Notes under the pieces: generated by a model
Databases searched by the model: none
The model's input: the letters and a program-made list of their open reading frames with translations, nothing else
Told to the model about the DNA's origin: nothing
Position numbers and translations under genes: made by a program
Shown here: positions 10,677-20,254 of the stretch, piece after piece
How positions within the stretch are numbered: the stretch's first letter is position 1
Layout: each line of letters begins with the position of its first letter
Source of the DNA: Bartonella melophagi K-2C
GTDB lineage: Bacteria > Pseudomonadota > Alphaproteobacteria > Rhizobiales > Rhizobiaceae
Length of the DNA: 64,000 nt
Assembly: GCF_000278255.1 (NCBI RefSeq)
Contig: NZ_JH725081.1
Span: 100,484 to 164,483, forward strand
Direction of reading: 5' to 3'

Positions 10677-11666
10677 ATGAAAAAAATAGCCATAGGAACA
10701 TTGGGTGGCACTATCGCAATGGCGCCCGATAGTTTTGGAAAAATGCAACCAACTTTAACTTCAGATATCCTCATAAAAAGTGTTCCTGATTTAAAAAATA
10801 TTGCCGATATTTATGTTCAAACATTAACACAATTACCAAGCGGATCTTTATCTTTTAAAATTCTTTTTGAAACAATAAAATGGGCAACACAACAAATCGC
10901 AGCCGGTGCCGATGGTATTGTTTTAACACAAGGTACTGATACACTAGAAGAAACAGCTTTTTTTCTTTCCCTTTACTGGAATAAAGTTGAACCACTTGTT
11001 ATAACTGGCGCTATGCGTCTGCCCTGTAATGCAGGTGCTGATGGGCCGGCTAATCTTTTAGCTGCAACCAGTGTTGCTGCTGATCAACAAAGTCGTAACA
11101 GAGGTGTCTTGGTTGTGATTAACGACACTATTCATTCACCCTACTGGGTGCAGAAAAGTCATACTGTCAAGCTTGAAACATTTCAGTCAGATTTAGCAGG
11201 CGCTTTAGGGACCATTTTGGAAGGAAAACTTATTTATTTCAATGATCGAAATTTTTTCCCTACAACTTTTATGTTCCCCCAACATGATAATCACCAAGTT
11301 GCACTCTTGTACTCCTCTCTTTCATCTGATACAAACTTAATGAAATTCTGTCTTGAAAGTGGACATTATGCAGGACTTGTTATAGCTGGTTTTGGTGCGG
11401 GGCATTGCTCTTTTCAAGAAGCAGACATTGTACGACAATACGCCAAGAAAATTCCAATCATTATCGCAAGCCGTTCTTATAATGGCTCAACAACTAAAAC
11501 AACCTATGGTTATAAAGGTTCAGAAATCGATATGATCGCTTCTGGCGCCTTGATGTCAGGTTATTTATCCGCAGTGAAAGCACGTTTACTTTTATGGGCT
11601 TTTTTGGCACAAGGTCTATCACGAGAACAAATTAATATGTATTGGAATGATTGGACTATAAGTTGA
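10677..11666 (+). CDS. L-asparaginase, type I/II fold
   Basis: This enzyme hydrolyses L-asparagine to aspartate and ammonia. The 329-residue product carries both active-site signatures of the bacterial asparaginase family: GTLGGTIAM at residues 7-15, with the nucleophilic threonine at 12, and TQGTDTLEETAFF at 84-96, with the Thr-Asp pair at 87-88. The GAMRLPCNAGADGPANLLAA block and a late KTTYGYKGSE segment also fit. No signal peptide is seen, so it should be cytoplasmic. Whether it corresponds to ansA or ansB cannot be decided here, so no symbol is given. It is divergent from hslV and upstream of coaA, with 137 bases between. It may provide aspartate and ammonia from host-derived asparagine; that is an inference. 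Confidence 0.88.
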   Translation: MKKIAIGTLGGTIAMAPDSFGKMQPTLTSDILIKSVPDLKNIADIYVQTLTQLPSGSLSFKILFETIKWATQQIAAGADGIVLTQGTDTLEETAFFLSLYWNKVEPLVITGAMRLPCNAGADGPANLLAATSVAADQQSRNRGVLVVINDTIHSPYWVQKSHTVKLETFQSDLAGALGTILEGKLIYFNDRNFFPTTFMFPQHDNHQVALLYSSLSSDTNLMKFCLESGHYAGLVIAGFGAGHCSFQEADIVRQYAKKIPIIIASRSYNGSTTKTTYGYKGSEIDMIASGALMSGYLSAVKARLLLWAFLAQGLSREQINMYWNDWTIS

Positions 11667-11803
11667 GCAAACCCGTTGATTATCTTAAATAAAGAGAATA
11701 TGCACAATAAAATCTTTCTGACAATAAAGAGCCCTATCTTTTCATACTCAAGTATTGCTATTGCAAAAAAAGCAATCCAGCAAAAATCCTTGGCTGGTAA
11801 AAA

Positions 11804-12802
11804 ATGATTGATATCAATCTGTCAAAAACCAATCAAGGAGATGATCTGATCGATTACATTTCTGGCCCCTATTCTCCTTATAGTGTCTTTACTGCACAAG
11901 AATGGTCACAGTTTCGTGCAGATACACCACTTACTTTAACCTTTGATGAAATTAAGCGTCTACGATCAATTGGCGATCCTATTGATCTTGAAGAAGTACA
12001 ACGCATTTATCTCTCGTTGTCGCGTTTGTTATCATGCCACGTTGAAGCAGTGCAAAAACTCTTCCAAAAACGACAACAATTTTTGTACCAAGAAGACACA
12101 ATAAAAACTCCTTTTATTATTGGAATTTCCGGTTCTGTTGCAGTAGGAAAATCAACCATTGCACGCATCCTTCAAGAACTTTTGAAGCGCTGGACATCTA
12201 GCTTTAAAGTCGACCTAGTAACAACTGATGGCTTTCTCTATCCTAATGCCGTGTTACAGAAGAAAAATCGTATGAATCGTAAAGGTTTTCCTGATTCTTA
12301 TGATATTAAAAAATTGCTGAGCTTTCTTTCTGCTATAAAAGCTGGTATTGGTAATGTTAGCGTGCCGCTTTATTCACATATGACCTACGATGTTTTAGAA
12401 AATAAAGAAGCTATCATTGACCGCCCTGATATTTTAATCGTTGAAGGTATTAATGTGCTTCAGGTCAGTAATTTTCTCAATGATAAAAAAATTATGCCTT
12501 TTGTTTCAGATTTTTTCGATTTTTCAATCTATGTAGACGCTGAAACAAAAATGATTCGCCATTGGTATCTAGATCGTTTCAAGCGTTTACGTAAAACAGC
12601 GTTTCAGAATCCTGAATCTTATTTTCATCGTTATGCGCTCTTAAGTGAAAAAGAAGCCTTTAAAATTGCTGAAAATCTTTGGCGTACGATTAACTTAAAA
12701 AATTTACAGGAAAATATATTGCCAACACGGCCACGGGCTAACCTTATTCTACGGAAAGGAAGAAACCATTTAGTCGAATATGTCGCACTTCGAAAACTAT
12801 AA
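11804..12802 (+). CDS. coaA: Type I pantothenate kinase
   Basis: CoaA phosphorylates pantothenate in the first and rate-setting step of coenzyme A synthesis. The 332-residue protein is of normal length for the prokaryotic type I family. The P-loop [12 protein letters not shown] lies near residue 107. The following TTDGFLYPN motif, the KGFPDSYD motif and the VEGINVLQ segment are all diagnostic. It is normally subject to feedback inhibition by CoA. The last 23 bases overlap the longest frame of the next gene, but that gene most probably starts after the coaA stop, at 12816, so the two are closely spaced and likely co-transcribed. Confidence 0.96.
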   Translation: MIDINLSKTNQGDDLIDYISGPYSPYSVFTAQEWSQFRADTPLTLTFDEIKRLRSIGDPIDLEEVQRIYLSLSRLLSCHVEAVQKLFQKRQQFLYQEDTIKTPFIIGISGSVAVGKSTIARILQELLKRWTSSFKVDLVTTDGFLYPNAVLQKKNRMNRKGFPDSYDIKKLLSFLSAIKAGIGNVSVPLYSHMTYDVLENKEAIIDRPDILIVEGINVLQVSNFLNDKKIMPFVSDFFDFSIYVDAETKMIRHWYLDRFKRLRKTAFQNPESYFHRYALLSEKEAFKIAENLWRTINLKNLQENILPTRPRANLILRKGRNHLVEYVALRKL

Positions 12803-12815
12803 GGATCAAATAGAT

Positions 12816-14189
12816 ATGCTTCAACACCAAATTAATTTCACTTCAACACGTGCCGACAATAGCTGTCCTATTATTTTAGTGTGCCAAAAAAATTGTGCTG
12901 ACTTACCTTTTGATGCATCAACAACCAAATGGATGAAAGTCAATAATTTTACTGGAAAAGCAGGGCAAATATTATTTGTTCCTCATGAAACAGGACAATT
13001 AAAAAAGGTTTTATTTGGAATTGGCAATGGTGAAGAACCTTTTATCACAGGGCTTCTTGCCAAACATCTGCCCACCGGCCATTGGCATCTACAAGGATCA
13101 GCCGTAAGCGAAATAAATACTTATTTAGGATTAGCATTAGGAAGCTATCAATTTAACCGCTATCTCCAAAATCCTTCTTCCAAATCATTATCGATTCATG
13201 TTCATAACACAATTGATTTTAATGAACTTAAAAGAATTTATAAGACAGTCTTTTTTGTTCGTGATCTTATCAATACTCCAGCCAATGACATGACCCCTGA
13301 TACTTTGGAGACTACAACCCACCAACTAGGACAAATTTATAATGCTCACGTCAAAAGCATTTGCGGAAATGAACTCCTTACACAAAACTTTCCAATGATT
13401 CACGCCGTAGGACGGGCAAGCAATATTGCACCACGACTTATTGAACTACAATGGGGGCAGGAAAATCACCCTAAAATAACATTAGTTGGCAAAGGCGTGA
13501 CCTTTGATACTGGGGGATTAGACATTAAATCAGCCAACAACATGCTGTTAATGAAAAAAGATATGAGTGGTAGTGCACATGTCTTAGGCTTAGCTAAGCT
13601 TATTATGGATGCACAATTACCCTTCCGTTTACAGGTTCTGATTCCAGCCGTTGAAAACGCAGTTTCGGGTAACGCCTTTCGGCCAGGTGACATTTTAAAA
13701 AGTCGAAAAGGACTAAGTGTTGAAATTGGCAATACAGACGCTGAAGGCCGACTTATTCTTGCCGATGCATTAACTTATGGTGATGAAAACAAACCTCAAT
13801 TCATGCTTTGTATGGCTAGTTTAACAGGAGCTGCTCGCATAGCATTAGGTCCAGATCTTCCTGCATTTTATTGTAATGACTCATCATGGGCACAAAAAAT
13901 TTCTCAAGCTGCCAACTGTGTTAGTGATCCTCTTTGGCAAATGCCACTCTGGCAACCTTATAAGAAAAAATTATCATCACCGATTGCTGATCTCAATAAT
14001 GCAACTCGGGATAACTTCGCTGGCTCTATAACTGCTGCCTTGTTTCTCAACTCTTTTGTTGAAAAAACCCAACACTTTGCTCATTTTGATCTGTATGGGT
14101 GGATACCAAAAGAAAAACCAGGTTATCCTACTGGTGGTAGTGCACAAGTTATTCGCGCCCTTTATCATCTTTTTAAAGACCAAAGTTAA
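12816..14189 (+). CDS. Leucyl aminopeptidase family protein (M17)
   Basis: This is a dinuclear metal aminopeptidase that removes N-terminal residues from peptides, working as a cytoplasmic hexamer. The C-terminal catalytic half has the metal- and substrate-binding motif VGKGVTFDTGGLDIK, the KKDMSGSAHVLGLAKL block and the family signature NTDAEGRLILADAL. The N-terminal half is poorly conserved, as usual. The open frame extends back to 12780, but I place the start at the methionine at 12816. That start lies just after the coaA stop codon and has AAGGA at 12800-12804. The product is then 457 residues. It is not close enough to PepA by eye to assign that symbol. It is followed after five bases by an NlpC/P60 hydrolase, an order also met in rhizobia. 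Confidence 0.9.
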   Translation: MLQHQINFTSTRADNSCPIILVCQKNCADLPFDASTTKWMKVNNFTGKAGQILFVPHETGQLKKVLFGIGNGEEPFITGLLAKHLPTGHWHLQGSAVSEINTYLGLALGSYQFNRYLQNPSSKSLSIHVHNTIDFNELKRIYKTVFFVRDLINTPANDMTPDTLETTTHQLGQIYNAHVKSICGNELLTQNFPMIHAVGRASNIAPRLIELQWGQENHPKITLVGKGVTFDTGGLDIKSANNMLLMKKDMSGSAHVLGLAKLIMDAQLPFRLQVLIPAVENAVSGNAFRPGDILKSRKGLSVEIGNTDAEGRLILADALTYGDENKPQFMLCMASLTGAARIALGPDLPAFYCNDSSWAQKISQAANCVSDPLWQMPLWQPYKKKLSSPIADLNNATRDNFAGSITAALFLNSFVEKTQHFAHFDLYGWIPKEKPGYPTGGSAQVIRALYHLFKDQS

Positions 14190-14194
14190 CATAG

Positions 14195-15076
14195 ATGATA
14201 CATAAAGATCCACGATTATATCCATTCAGAAATGATCTTGCAGATCAGCACATTATAAAAGAAATAACAGCTCAACGCCCTATTCAAGGAGAAAAAAAAC
14301 GCGTTAATACAGCAGTTGCTGGTTTGTTTAAAGATAAAAGTCAAAAAAGTGAAAGGCAAACTGAATGCCTTTTTGGAGAAGAACTTTTAATCTTTGAACG
14401 AGGAGAAACCATGTCATGGGGGCAATCACTCAAAGACAACTATGTGGGTTATATTGATACAAAAATTCTTTGTACACCAACTATAAAACAAACTCATATC
14501 GTTTCAGTGCCGCGTACCTTTCAATATTTACAAGCTGACTTACGTGGACCAATAGAAAGTGCCTTATCCATGGGAAGCAAAGTAAGTGTCGTTGATGAAA
14601 TTGAGACACGAAATACAATGTATTCTATCCTTGAAAATGGAAAAGCTATTGTTTCTTGTCACCTTAAGCCCATTGAATATATCTATGAAGATTATGTTAC
14701 AGTTGCGCAAACTTTTGTTGGCACACCTTACCTTTGGGGTGGTGTCAGTGGTTTTGGTATTGATTGCTCGGGACTGCTCCAGCTTTCCATGATGATGGCC
14801 GGTCAAATGGTTTTACGAGATACCGATATGCAACAGAAAACCATAGGAAAACAATTGACAGACGATGAAAATCTTCAACGGGGTGATTTAATTTTTTGGA
14901 AAGGCCATGTTGCTATTATGGTCGATCACAAAAATATCATTCACGCAAATGGCAAATCTATGGATGTTATGATCGAACCATTAGAAGAAGCTATCGCATA
15001 TTTTGCTAAGAAAAATCAGTATCTCATAGCAAAACGTCGACCAATCCAGAAATATAATATACGTTCTCTCATATAA
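14195..15076 (+). CDS. NlpC/P60 family (C40) cell-wall hydrolase with bacterial SH3 domains
   Basis: C40 peptidases cleave peptidoglycan stem peptides, usually between gamma-D-Glu and diaminopimelate. In this 293-residue protein the catalytic domain begins near residue 168: AQTFVGTPYLWGGVSGFGIDCSG, split here as the VGTPYLWGG entry and then DCSGL with the nucleophilic cysteine. The histidine lies in GHVAIMVDHKNIIHA. The N-terminal 160 residues look like SH3-like segments (GEELLIFERGE, SWGQSLKDNYVGYIDT), which would target wall peptides. No signal peptide is visible, as in other rhizobial homologues, so the place of action is unclear. It starts five bases after the M17 peptidase gene. The pairing suggests peptide turnover or wall recycling. 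Confidence 0.88.
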   Translation: MIHKDPRLYPFRNDLADQHIIKEITAQRPIQGEKKRVNTAVAGLFKDKSQKSERQTECLFGEELLIFERGETMSWGQSLKDNYVGYIDTKILCTPTIKQTHIVSVPRTFQYLQADLRGPIESALSMGSKVSVVDEIETRNTMYSILENGKAIVSCHLKPIEYIYEDYVTVAQTFVGTPYLWGGVSGFGIDCSGLLQLSMMMAGQMVLRDTDMQQKTIGKQLTDDENLQRGDLIFWKGHVAIMVDHKNIIHANGKSMDVMIEPLEEAIAYFAKKNQYLIAKRRPIQKYNIRSLI

Positions 15077-15614
15077 GGAAGAGTTTAAAAATACAACAAC
15101 GCAATTATTATTATCATATGTAAAAATAATAATTTGATTTTATATACTCATTAATGCAAAGCTGAATTCCACACTTACTTTTTTAAACATATAAAGTTTA
15201 CCCCCTGCTATAAGGCTTTTCATTTACGTACTTCAACTAAAATATTTCGTTTATAATTTTGCACGTATTCCCCTCATAAGATAGCTTACACATAAGCACT
15301 AAAGCGTTATAAAATAACTTTTATTATTGTGTATTATAAATTGTATCATTTAATCAAATGAATGCCAAAAAGTTCGTCTATATATTGTTCTATTAAAAGA
15401 AGAAAATTCACTTTAACATTATGATGAATCTGTGCTTACAGTACATCTATATTTTCAAATGTTTTTAGTACTTTTCATAAATTTTATCACAATTGCTTAA
15501 TTAATTTAAACCTCTTTAACTAAACATATGCTATATTAAATGGGTGTCGGGCCTATTTTTCAAATGTTAGATTACAAACATACAAAAAGCGTAGAATAAG
15601 AAAAAGGTTGAAAA
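15077..15614. other. Intergenic region, no gene seen
   Basis: These 538 AT-rich bases separate the NlpC/P60 gene from the SH3-domain gene. I found no credible coding frame, tRNA or strong hairpin. The last 80 bases presumably contain the promoter of the SH3-domain gene, but no good -35/-10 pair could be fixed by eye. Confidence 0.55.
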
Positions 15615-16172
15615 GTGAAAAATTCCATCTGGTTTCGATTTTCAATATTCCTATCATGTGTATTAATAACAGGAGAATTTTTATTTGGTTCTCTTGTTCT
15701 TTCGCATGCACAAGCACCCAATCAAAATTTGGGTCCAAGTGGTTTACCACTTCCACGATTTGCTTCGATTAAGCCTGCACGTGTTAATGTACGCGTGGGA
15801 CCGGGAAGTAATTATCCTATTATCTACACCTATCAAAAGCAGGGCTTACCTATTGAAATTATTCAAGAATATGACCAATGGCGCAAAATTCGTGATGCTG
15901 AAGGAGACGAAGGATGGGTCTATCAATCGCTTTTATCGGGAAAACGAACTGCTATAACTATTCCGTGGCAAAAAGATAAAACAAAAAGACTTATGGTACG
16001 CCAAACCCCAACAGATAATGCAAAACTTTTAGCAGAAGTAGAACCCAATATTATCGGGAATATCCGTCAATGTGACGGGCATTGGTGTGAACTAGATATT
16101 CGTAACACTCGTGGATGGCTTCATCAAACCCAACTATGGGGAATTTATCCTGGTGAAAAAATCAAAAATTAA
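15615..16172 (+). CDS. Exported SH3-domain protein
   Basis: The 185-residue product begins with a clear signal peptide: a basic start MKNSIWFRF, a hydrophobic stretch to about residue 32, and a likely cleavage after SHA before QAPNQN. Two bacterial SH3-like repeats follow. The first (about 52-110) has VNVRVGPGSNYPIIYTY and GDEGWVYQSLL. The second (about 118-178) has RLMVRQTPTDNAKLLAEV and RGWLHQTQLWGIYPGE. Such periplasmic proteins are thought to bind peptidoglycan or protein partners; no enzyme domain is present. The function is unknown beyond that. It is convergent with irr, 60 bases away. The gene sits in the rhizobial irr-fab neighbourhood. Confidence 0.85.
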   Translation: MKNSIWFRFSIFLSCVLITGEFLFGSLVLSHAQAPNQNLGPSGLPLPRFASIKPARVNVRVGPGSNYPIIYTYQKQGLPIEIIQEYDQWRKIRDAEGDEGWVYQSLLSGKRTAITIPWQKDKTKRLMVRQTPTDNAKLLAEVEPNIIGNIRQCDGHWCELDIRNTRGWLHQTQLWGIYPGEKIKN

Positions 16173-16232
16173 TGATTTTCCAGCTTCTGTACTTAATTTT
16201 CATGTATCAAACTGTTTAATTCCTAATATCAA

Positions 16233-16658
16233 CTAAGTTTTAGGTCTTAATCGAATGATTAAATCAACATGCGAAATTTCCATCCCTTCCGGTGGTTGAG
16301 GCAAATTTTCAATGATAGGAGACCCTTTTAAACTACAAGGAATATCAAGAATACGATTCTCACCCTCAATATAGAAATGATAATGATCAGATGTATTCGT
16401 ATCAAACCAAGTTTTTGAACCTTCTACAGCAATAATTCGTAATAAACCAGCTTCCGTAAATTGATGAAGTGTATTATAAACTGTCGCTAAAGATACAAGA
16501 ACATTTGATTTAACCGCTTCTTCATAAAGCTCTTCAGCCGCAATATGGCGATTGCCTTGAGAAAAAATCATTTTGGCGAGCTCTAATCGTTGGCGTGTTG
16601 GCCGCAAACCATTTTGACGTAAATGTTTTTCTAATTCAGGTAAGGAATAATAATTCAC
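16233..16658 (-). CDS. irr: Iron response regulator Irr (Fur family)
   Basis: Irr is the Fur-family regulator of Rhizobiales that senses iron through heme status and binds ICE boxes, controlling heme synthesis, iron storage and Fe-S or heme proteins. The 141-residue protein has the winged helix GLRPTRQRLELAKMIF and the recognition region VSLATVYNTLHQFTEAGLL. The SDHYHFYIEGENRILDIPC segment stands in place of the HHDH zinc/iron motif of Fur, and classical C-terminal CxxC zinc motifs are absent. Assignment to Irr rather than Fur rests on this and on the divergent neighbour fabA, the conserved rhizobial arrangement. A long N-terminal heme regulatory motif like that of Bradyrhizobium is absent. 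A candidate target site occurs in this window at 32721-32735. Confidence 0.9.
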   Translation of the reverse strand: MNYYSLPELEKHLRQNGLRPTRQRLELAKMIFSQGNRHIAAEELYEEAVKSNVLVSLATVYNTLHQFTEAGLLRIIAVEGSKTWFDTNTSDHYHFYIEGENRILDIPCSLKGSPIIENLPQPPEGMEISHVDLIIRLRPKT

Positions 16659-16751
16659 AACTCTCTCACGAACTATTTTTCTTCATAAATCCTAAATCGT
16701 TTATACTTATTGACGCAATATAAACTGCATTACATTTATATTCAAGTAAGG

Positions 16752-16780
16752 TTGACATTCAGAAAAATGAGGAAGATAAA
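16752..16780 (+). promoter_or_regulatory. Candidate sigma-70-type promoter of fabA
   Basis: A perfect -35 hexamer TTGACA (16752-16757) is followed after 17 bases by GATAAA (16775-16780), a four-of-six match to the -10 box. It lies about 155 bases upstream of the fabA start, in the irr-fabA divergent gap. It was found by eye and no start site is known. Confidence 0.45.
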
Positions 16781-16935
16781 ATATAAATTCTTGATTTTAT
16801 CAAAAATAGCCTTTCATAATAAAAATATATAAAAAAGGTCTCTAATCATATAAAATTATTTCCTTCTCCCTCAAATTTGCTTTAAAAATAAGTTGAAAAA
16901 GCACAATGAAACACACGGAGATAAATGGAGTAACA

Positions 16936-17445
16936 ATGGCTGAACAAAAGTCTCGCTACACTTATGAAGAGCTCCTAAGCTGTGCTCGCGGTGAAATGTT
17001 TGGTAAAGGTAATGCGCAATTACCTGCCCCACCAATGTTAATGATTCATCGAATCACCCAAATTAGTGAAACTGGTGGTGAATACAATAAAGGGATAGTC
17101 CGTGCGGAGTTTGACATCACTCCAGATCTATGGTTTTTCGATTGTCATTTTATTGGTGACCCTGTCATGCCAGGGTGTCTCGGTTTAGATGGACTATGGC
17201 AATTAACAGGTTTTTTTCTTGGTTGGTTAGGTGAACCAGGAAAAGGGCGTGCTATATCGACAGGAGAAACAAAATTATCAGGCATGGTTACGCCGCAAAC
17301 TCAACTGCTTGAATATGAAATCAATTTTAAACGTATTCGACGTGGGAATTTGGTTTTAGGAATAGCAGATGGATGGGTGAAGGCAGATGGGAAAGCCATT
17401 TACAAAGCCAATGATTTACGCGTTGCTTTATTTAAAGAAGACTAA
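16936..17445 (+). CDS. fabA: 3-hydroxydecanoyl-ACP dehydratase/isomerase FabA
   Basis: FabA dehydrates beta-hydroxydecanoyl-ACP and isomerises the product to cis-3-decenoyl-ACP, the branch point to unsaturated fatty acids. The protein is a single hot-dog domain of 169 residues. The active-site histidine lies in [16 protein letters not shown] and the partner aspartate in [16 protein letters not shown]. The frame extends ten codons further upstream to 16906. I chose 16936 because the GGAG at 16928-16931 is well placed for it and [14 protein letters not shown] matches the usual FabA start. It is followed by fabB and fabI, giving an unsaturated fatty acid operon divergent from irr. Confidence 0.96.
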   Translation: MAEQKSRYTYEELLSCARGEMFGKGNAQLPAPPMLMIHRITQISETGGEYNKGIVRAEFDITPDLWFFDCHFIGDPVMPGCLGLDGLWQLTGFFLGWLGEPGKGRAISTGETKLSGMVTPQTQLLEYEINFKRIRRGNLVLGIADGWVKADGKAIYKANDLRVALFKED

Positions 17446-17502
17446 CATTATTCCATCAGAAAAAACATTTTGTTGTGCTCTATATGAACTAAGGAGGTGT
17501 GA

Positions 17503-18723
17503 ATGCGTCGAGTTGTTGTAACCGGAATGGGAATTATCTCCTCAATTGGAAACGGACTTCAAACTGTTTTAACGAGTTTGCTTGAAGCAAAATCAGGAAT
17601 TTCTTATGCACCCGAATATGCTGAATTAGGCTTTCGTAGCAGAGTTTATGCCAAACCAAATGTAAATATAGAAGAATTGGTTGATCGACGAGCCATGCGT
17701 TTTCATGGTCATGGAACAGCGTGGAATCATATTGCTATGGATCAAGCAATAGCCGATGCAGGTTTAGAACCTAGTGAAGTATCAAATGAGCACACTGGTA
17801 TTATTATGGGTTCTGGAGGACCTTCCACTCGTTCAATCGTTGAAGCTGCCGATATTACACGTCAGAAAGGTCCGAAACGCGTTGGACCTTTTGTGGTACC
17901 TAAAGCGATGAGTTCCACGGCAGCGGCAACTCTTGCAACTTTCTTTAAAATTAAAGGAGTAAACTACTCAATCTCTTCAGCTTGTGCTACATCCAATCAT
18001 TGCATTGGCAATGCTTATGAGATGATACAATACGGCAAACAGAATCGTGTCTTTGCAGGAGGTTGTGAAGATTTAGATTGGACGTTATCTGTTTTATTTG
18101 ATGCCATGGGTGCTATGTCTAGTAAATATAATGACACACCAGAAAAAGCTTCACGTGCATACGATATCAATCGAGATGGATTTGTTATTGCCGGTGGCGC
18201 TGGTGTTTTGGTTCTTGAAGAGTTAGAAATAGCCAAAGCACGTGGCGCAAAAATCTATGGTGAAATTGTTGGTTATGGTGCTACATCTGATGGGCATGAT
18301 ATGGTTTCTCCATCCGGTGAAGGAGCAGAAAGATGCATGCGCATGGCACTCGCAACCGTAAAAAATAAAATTGATTACATCAATCCCCATGCAACAGCAA
18401 CGCCCATTGGTGACCCCCCTGAAATAGAAGCAATCCGCCAGATCTTTGGGACAGGTGATCAATGCCCACCAATTTCTGCTACAAAATCTTTAACAGGTCA
18501 TTCTTTAGGTGCAGCAGGTGTTCAAGAAGCGATCTATACATTGTTAATGATGAATCATAATTTTATTTGTGAGAGTGCTCATATTGAAGAACTTGATCCC
18601 GCTTTTGCCGATATGCCAATTGTCCGTAAACGCCGTGATCATCAAGAATTAAATACTGTATTATCAAATACATTTGGTTTTGGAGGCACCAATGCAACGC
18701 TTGTTTTCCAACGTTATATGTAA
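17503..18723 (+). CDS. fabB: 3-oxoacyl-ACP synthase I FabB
   Basis: FabB elongates acyl-ACP by condensation with malonyl-ACP and is required, with FabA, for unsaturated fatty acids. The 406-residue protein starts [18 protein letters not shown]. It has the active-site cysteine in [14 protein letters not shown], the first catalytic histidine in [15 protein letters not shown], and the Lys/His pair in [12 protein letters not shown]. It ends in the usual [12 protein letters not shown]. The start is preceded by a strong AAGGAGGTG ribosome binding site. It lies 57 bases after fabA and 50 bases before fabI, consistent with one transcript. Confidence 0.97.
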   Translation: MRRVVVTGMGIISSIGNGLQTVLTSLLEAKSGISYAPEYAELGFRSRVYAKPNVNIEELVDRRAMRFHGHGTAWNHIAMDQAIADAGLEPSEVSNEHTGIIMGSGGPSTRSIVEAADITRQKGPKRVGPFVVPKAMSSTAAATLATFFKIKGVNYSISSACATSNHCIGNAYEMIQYGKQNRVFAGGCEDLDWTLSVLFDAMGAMSSKYNDTPEKASRAYDINRDGFVIAGGAGVLVLEELEIAKARGAKIYGEIVGYGATSDGHDMVSPSGEGAERCMRMALATVKNKIDYINPHATATPIGDPPEIEAIRQIFGTGDQCPPISATKSLTGHSLGAAGVQEAIYTLLMMNHNFICESAHIEELDPAFADMPIVRKRRDHQELNTVLSNTFGFGGTNATLVFQRYM

Positions 18724-18773
18724 ATGATAATTCTTAACTGATTGACAATGGCACAATCTTACGGAGAAATAAT

Positions 18774-19592
18774 ATGAAAGGTTTGATGGAGGGTAAGCGT
18801 GGCCTCATTATGGGGATTGCGAATGATCATTCAATTGCTTGGGGCATTGCATGTCAATTAGCAGAAGAAGGAGCTGAACTAGCGTTGACTTATCAAGGAG
18901 ATGCTTTTGGAAAACGCGTTCAACCGCTCGCAAAAAAACTTGGCTGCAAATTATTACTTGAGTGTGACGTTGAAAAAATTGAAAATGTCGACCAAGTTTT
19001 TGAATATTTAAAAAAAGAGTGGGGATCGATTGATTTTGTTGTCCATGCCATTGGTTATTCAGATAAAACACAATTAAAAGGGCGTTATGTCGATGTTACA
19101 ACCCGCGAGAATTTTACTCGCACAATGGTAATTTCAGCTTATTCTTTTACAGAAATTGCTCAACGCGCGGGTAAGTTCATGCCCAATGGTGGAACACTTT
19201 TAACACTCACTTATGGAGCTTCACAGCAAGTTGTTCCTAACTACAATATCATGGGCGTTGCTAAAGCAGCCTTAGAAGCTATGGTGCGTTATTTAGCTGC
19301 AGATTTTGGTCCTCAAAATATCCGTGTCAATGCAATTTCAGCTGGCCCTGTTAGAACCTTAGCTGGCAATGGTATTGCAGCTGCAAGAGCAATCTTTTCA
19401 TATCAACGCCGCAATGCACCACTCCGCCGCACTGTAAACATTAATGAGATTGGGAAATCTGCTCTTTATTTGCTTTCTGATTTATCGTCAGGCGTTACTG
19501 GAGAAATTCACTATGTTGATTCAGGATACAACATTATGTCCATGCCAACACTTGAAGAATTAAAACAAAGTGAAGAAACTCAAGGAGAATAA
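18774..19592 (+). CDS. fabI: Enoyl-ACP reductase (NADH) FabI
   Basis: FabI reduces trans-2-enoyl-ACP in the last step of each fatty acid elongation cycle and is the target of triclosan and isoniazid-like drugs. The 272-residue short-chain dehydrogenase family protein has the FabI-specific cofactor motif GIANDHSIAWGIA near residues 15-27. The catalytic Tyr-X6-Lys is in VVPNYNIMGVAKAALEAM, and ENFTRTMVISAYSFTE and NAISAGPVRTLAGNGI also fit. GGAG lies about ten bases before the ATG. It ends the fabA-fabB-fabI operon and is followed by a bidirectional terminator at 19674-19710. Confidence 0.97.
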   Translation: MKGLMEGKRGLIMGIANDHSIAWGIACQLAEEGAELALTYQGDAFGKRVQPLAKKLGCKLLLECDVEKIENVDQVFEYLKKEWGSIDFVVHAIGYSDKTQLKGRYVDVTTRENFTRTMVISAYSFTEIAQRAGKFMPNGGTLLTLTYGASQQVVPNYNIMGVAKAALEAMVRYLAADFGPQNIRVNAISAGPVRTLAGNGIAAARAIFSYQRRNAPLRRTVNINEIGKSALYLLSDLSSGVTGEIHYVDSGYNIMSMPTLEELKQSEETQGE

Positions 19593-19673
19593 TGGTTTAG
19601 ACATTAGAAAAGAAACACTTATTCAATAATTCCTACAAATTCCCGCAAAAATATTTAAGCCTATAAATTATTT

Positions 19674-19710
19674 AAGAGAATGATTCCTTTTACTATAGAA
19701 TCATTCTCTT
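19674..19710. terminator. Bidirectional terminator between fabI and cyoD
   Basis: AAGAGAATGATTC (19674-19686) and GAATCATTCTCTT (19698-19710) form a perfect thirteen-base stem with an eleven-base loop. On the plus strand it is followed by a T-rich tract. It sits between the convergent ends of fabI and cyoD and can serve both. Confidence 0.85.
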
Positions 19711-19732
19711 TCTCTTTTAAAATGAAAGCATT

Positions 19733-20254
19733 CTAGTCATTAAAAGACGATGAATCTCTCAACGCTGGTTCTTCCGGCTTTTGTGCATTTGATGCCGGTT
19801 CTTGTACATCTGGTACTAATTCCTCCCGCTCTTGTGCACTTGACGCCGGTTCCTGCATACCTGATACTGGCTCTTCCGGTTCAGTTACATTCATTTCTAA
19901 TACTTCTGGCACAATAATGCGTCCTGAACCACCCATCATATTATAATTCAAATGAGAAATAGCCCACCATGTTCCCCCAATAATAATGAAAACGCACATA
20001 GCTGCAAACCATAAGGTTATCCAATTCCACTTAGCATCTGGACCAGAATTCAAGTGCAAAAAGAAAATAATCTGTACGACAATCTGGATCAGCGCCATAC
20101 CAATGAGATAAATAACTTTCGTACTAACTGTCCAACTGTCCAACATCCCATACATTATAGGAATAAAAGAACCTAAAGTAAAAAAAACAGCCAGAATAAA
20201 ACCAACCAAATAAGAGATAGTACTTGGATTATGTGCTTTGTCATGCATGCTCAT
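19733..20254 (-). CDS. cyoD: Cytochrome bo3 quinol oxidase subunit IV, with repeat-bearing C-terminal tail
   Basis: CyoD is the small membrane subunit IV that assists assembly of the Cu_B-heme centre of the bo3 oxidase. I place the start at the ATG at 20254, overlapping the cyoC stop as TAATG; the longer frame upstream is read-through of cyoC. The 173-residue product has three membrane spans in its first 110 residues (STISYLVGFILAVFFTLGSF, VIYLIGMALIQIVVQIIFFL, WITLWFAAMCVFIIIGG) and the typical HLNSGPDAKWN loop. About 60 extra residues then follow, with a 17-residue acidic, Pro/Gln-rich unit repeated two and a half times. E. coli CyoD is only about 110 residues and lacks this. By family topology the tail would be periplasmic. 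It is the last gene of cyoABCD. Confidence 0.93.
   Translation of the reverse strand: MSMHDKAHNPSTISYLVGFILAVFFTLGSFIPIMYGMLDSWTVSTKVIYLIGMALIQIVVQIIFFLHLNSGPDAKWNWITLWFAAMCVFIIIGGTWWAISHLNYNMMGGSGRIIVPEVLEMNVTEPEEPVSGMQEPASSAQEREELVPDVQEPASNAQKPEEPALRDSSSFND
19760..19882 (-). repeat. 51-bp tandem repeat in the 3' end of cyoD
   Basis: Two adjacent units of 51 bases (19832-19882 and 19781-19831) plus a partial third (19760-19780) encode EPEEPVSGMQEPASSAQ, EREELVPDVQEPASNAQ and KPEEPAL. The copies have diverged by several substitutions in DNA and protein, so the repeat is not very recent. Confidence 0.8.
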
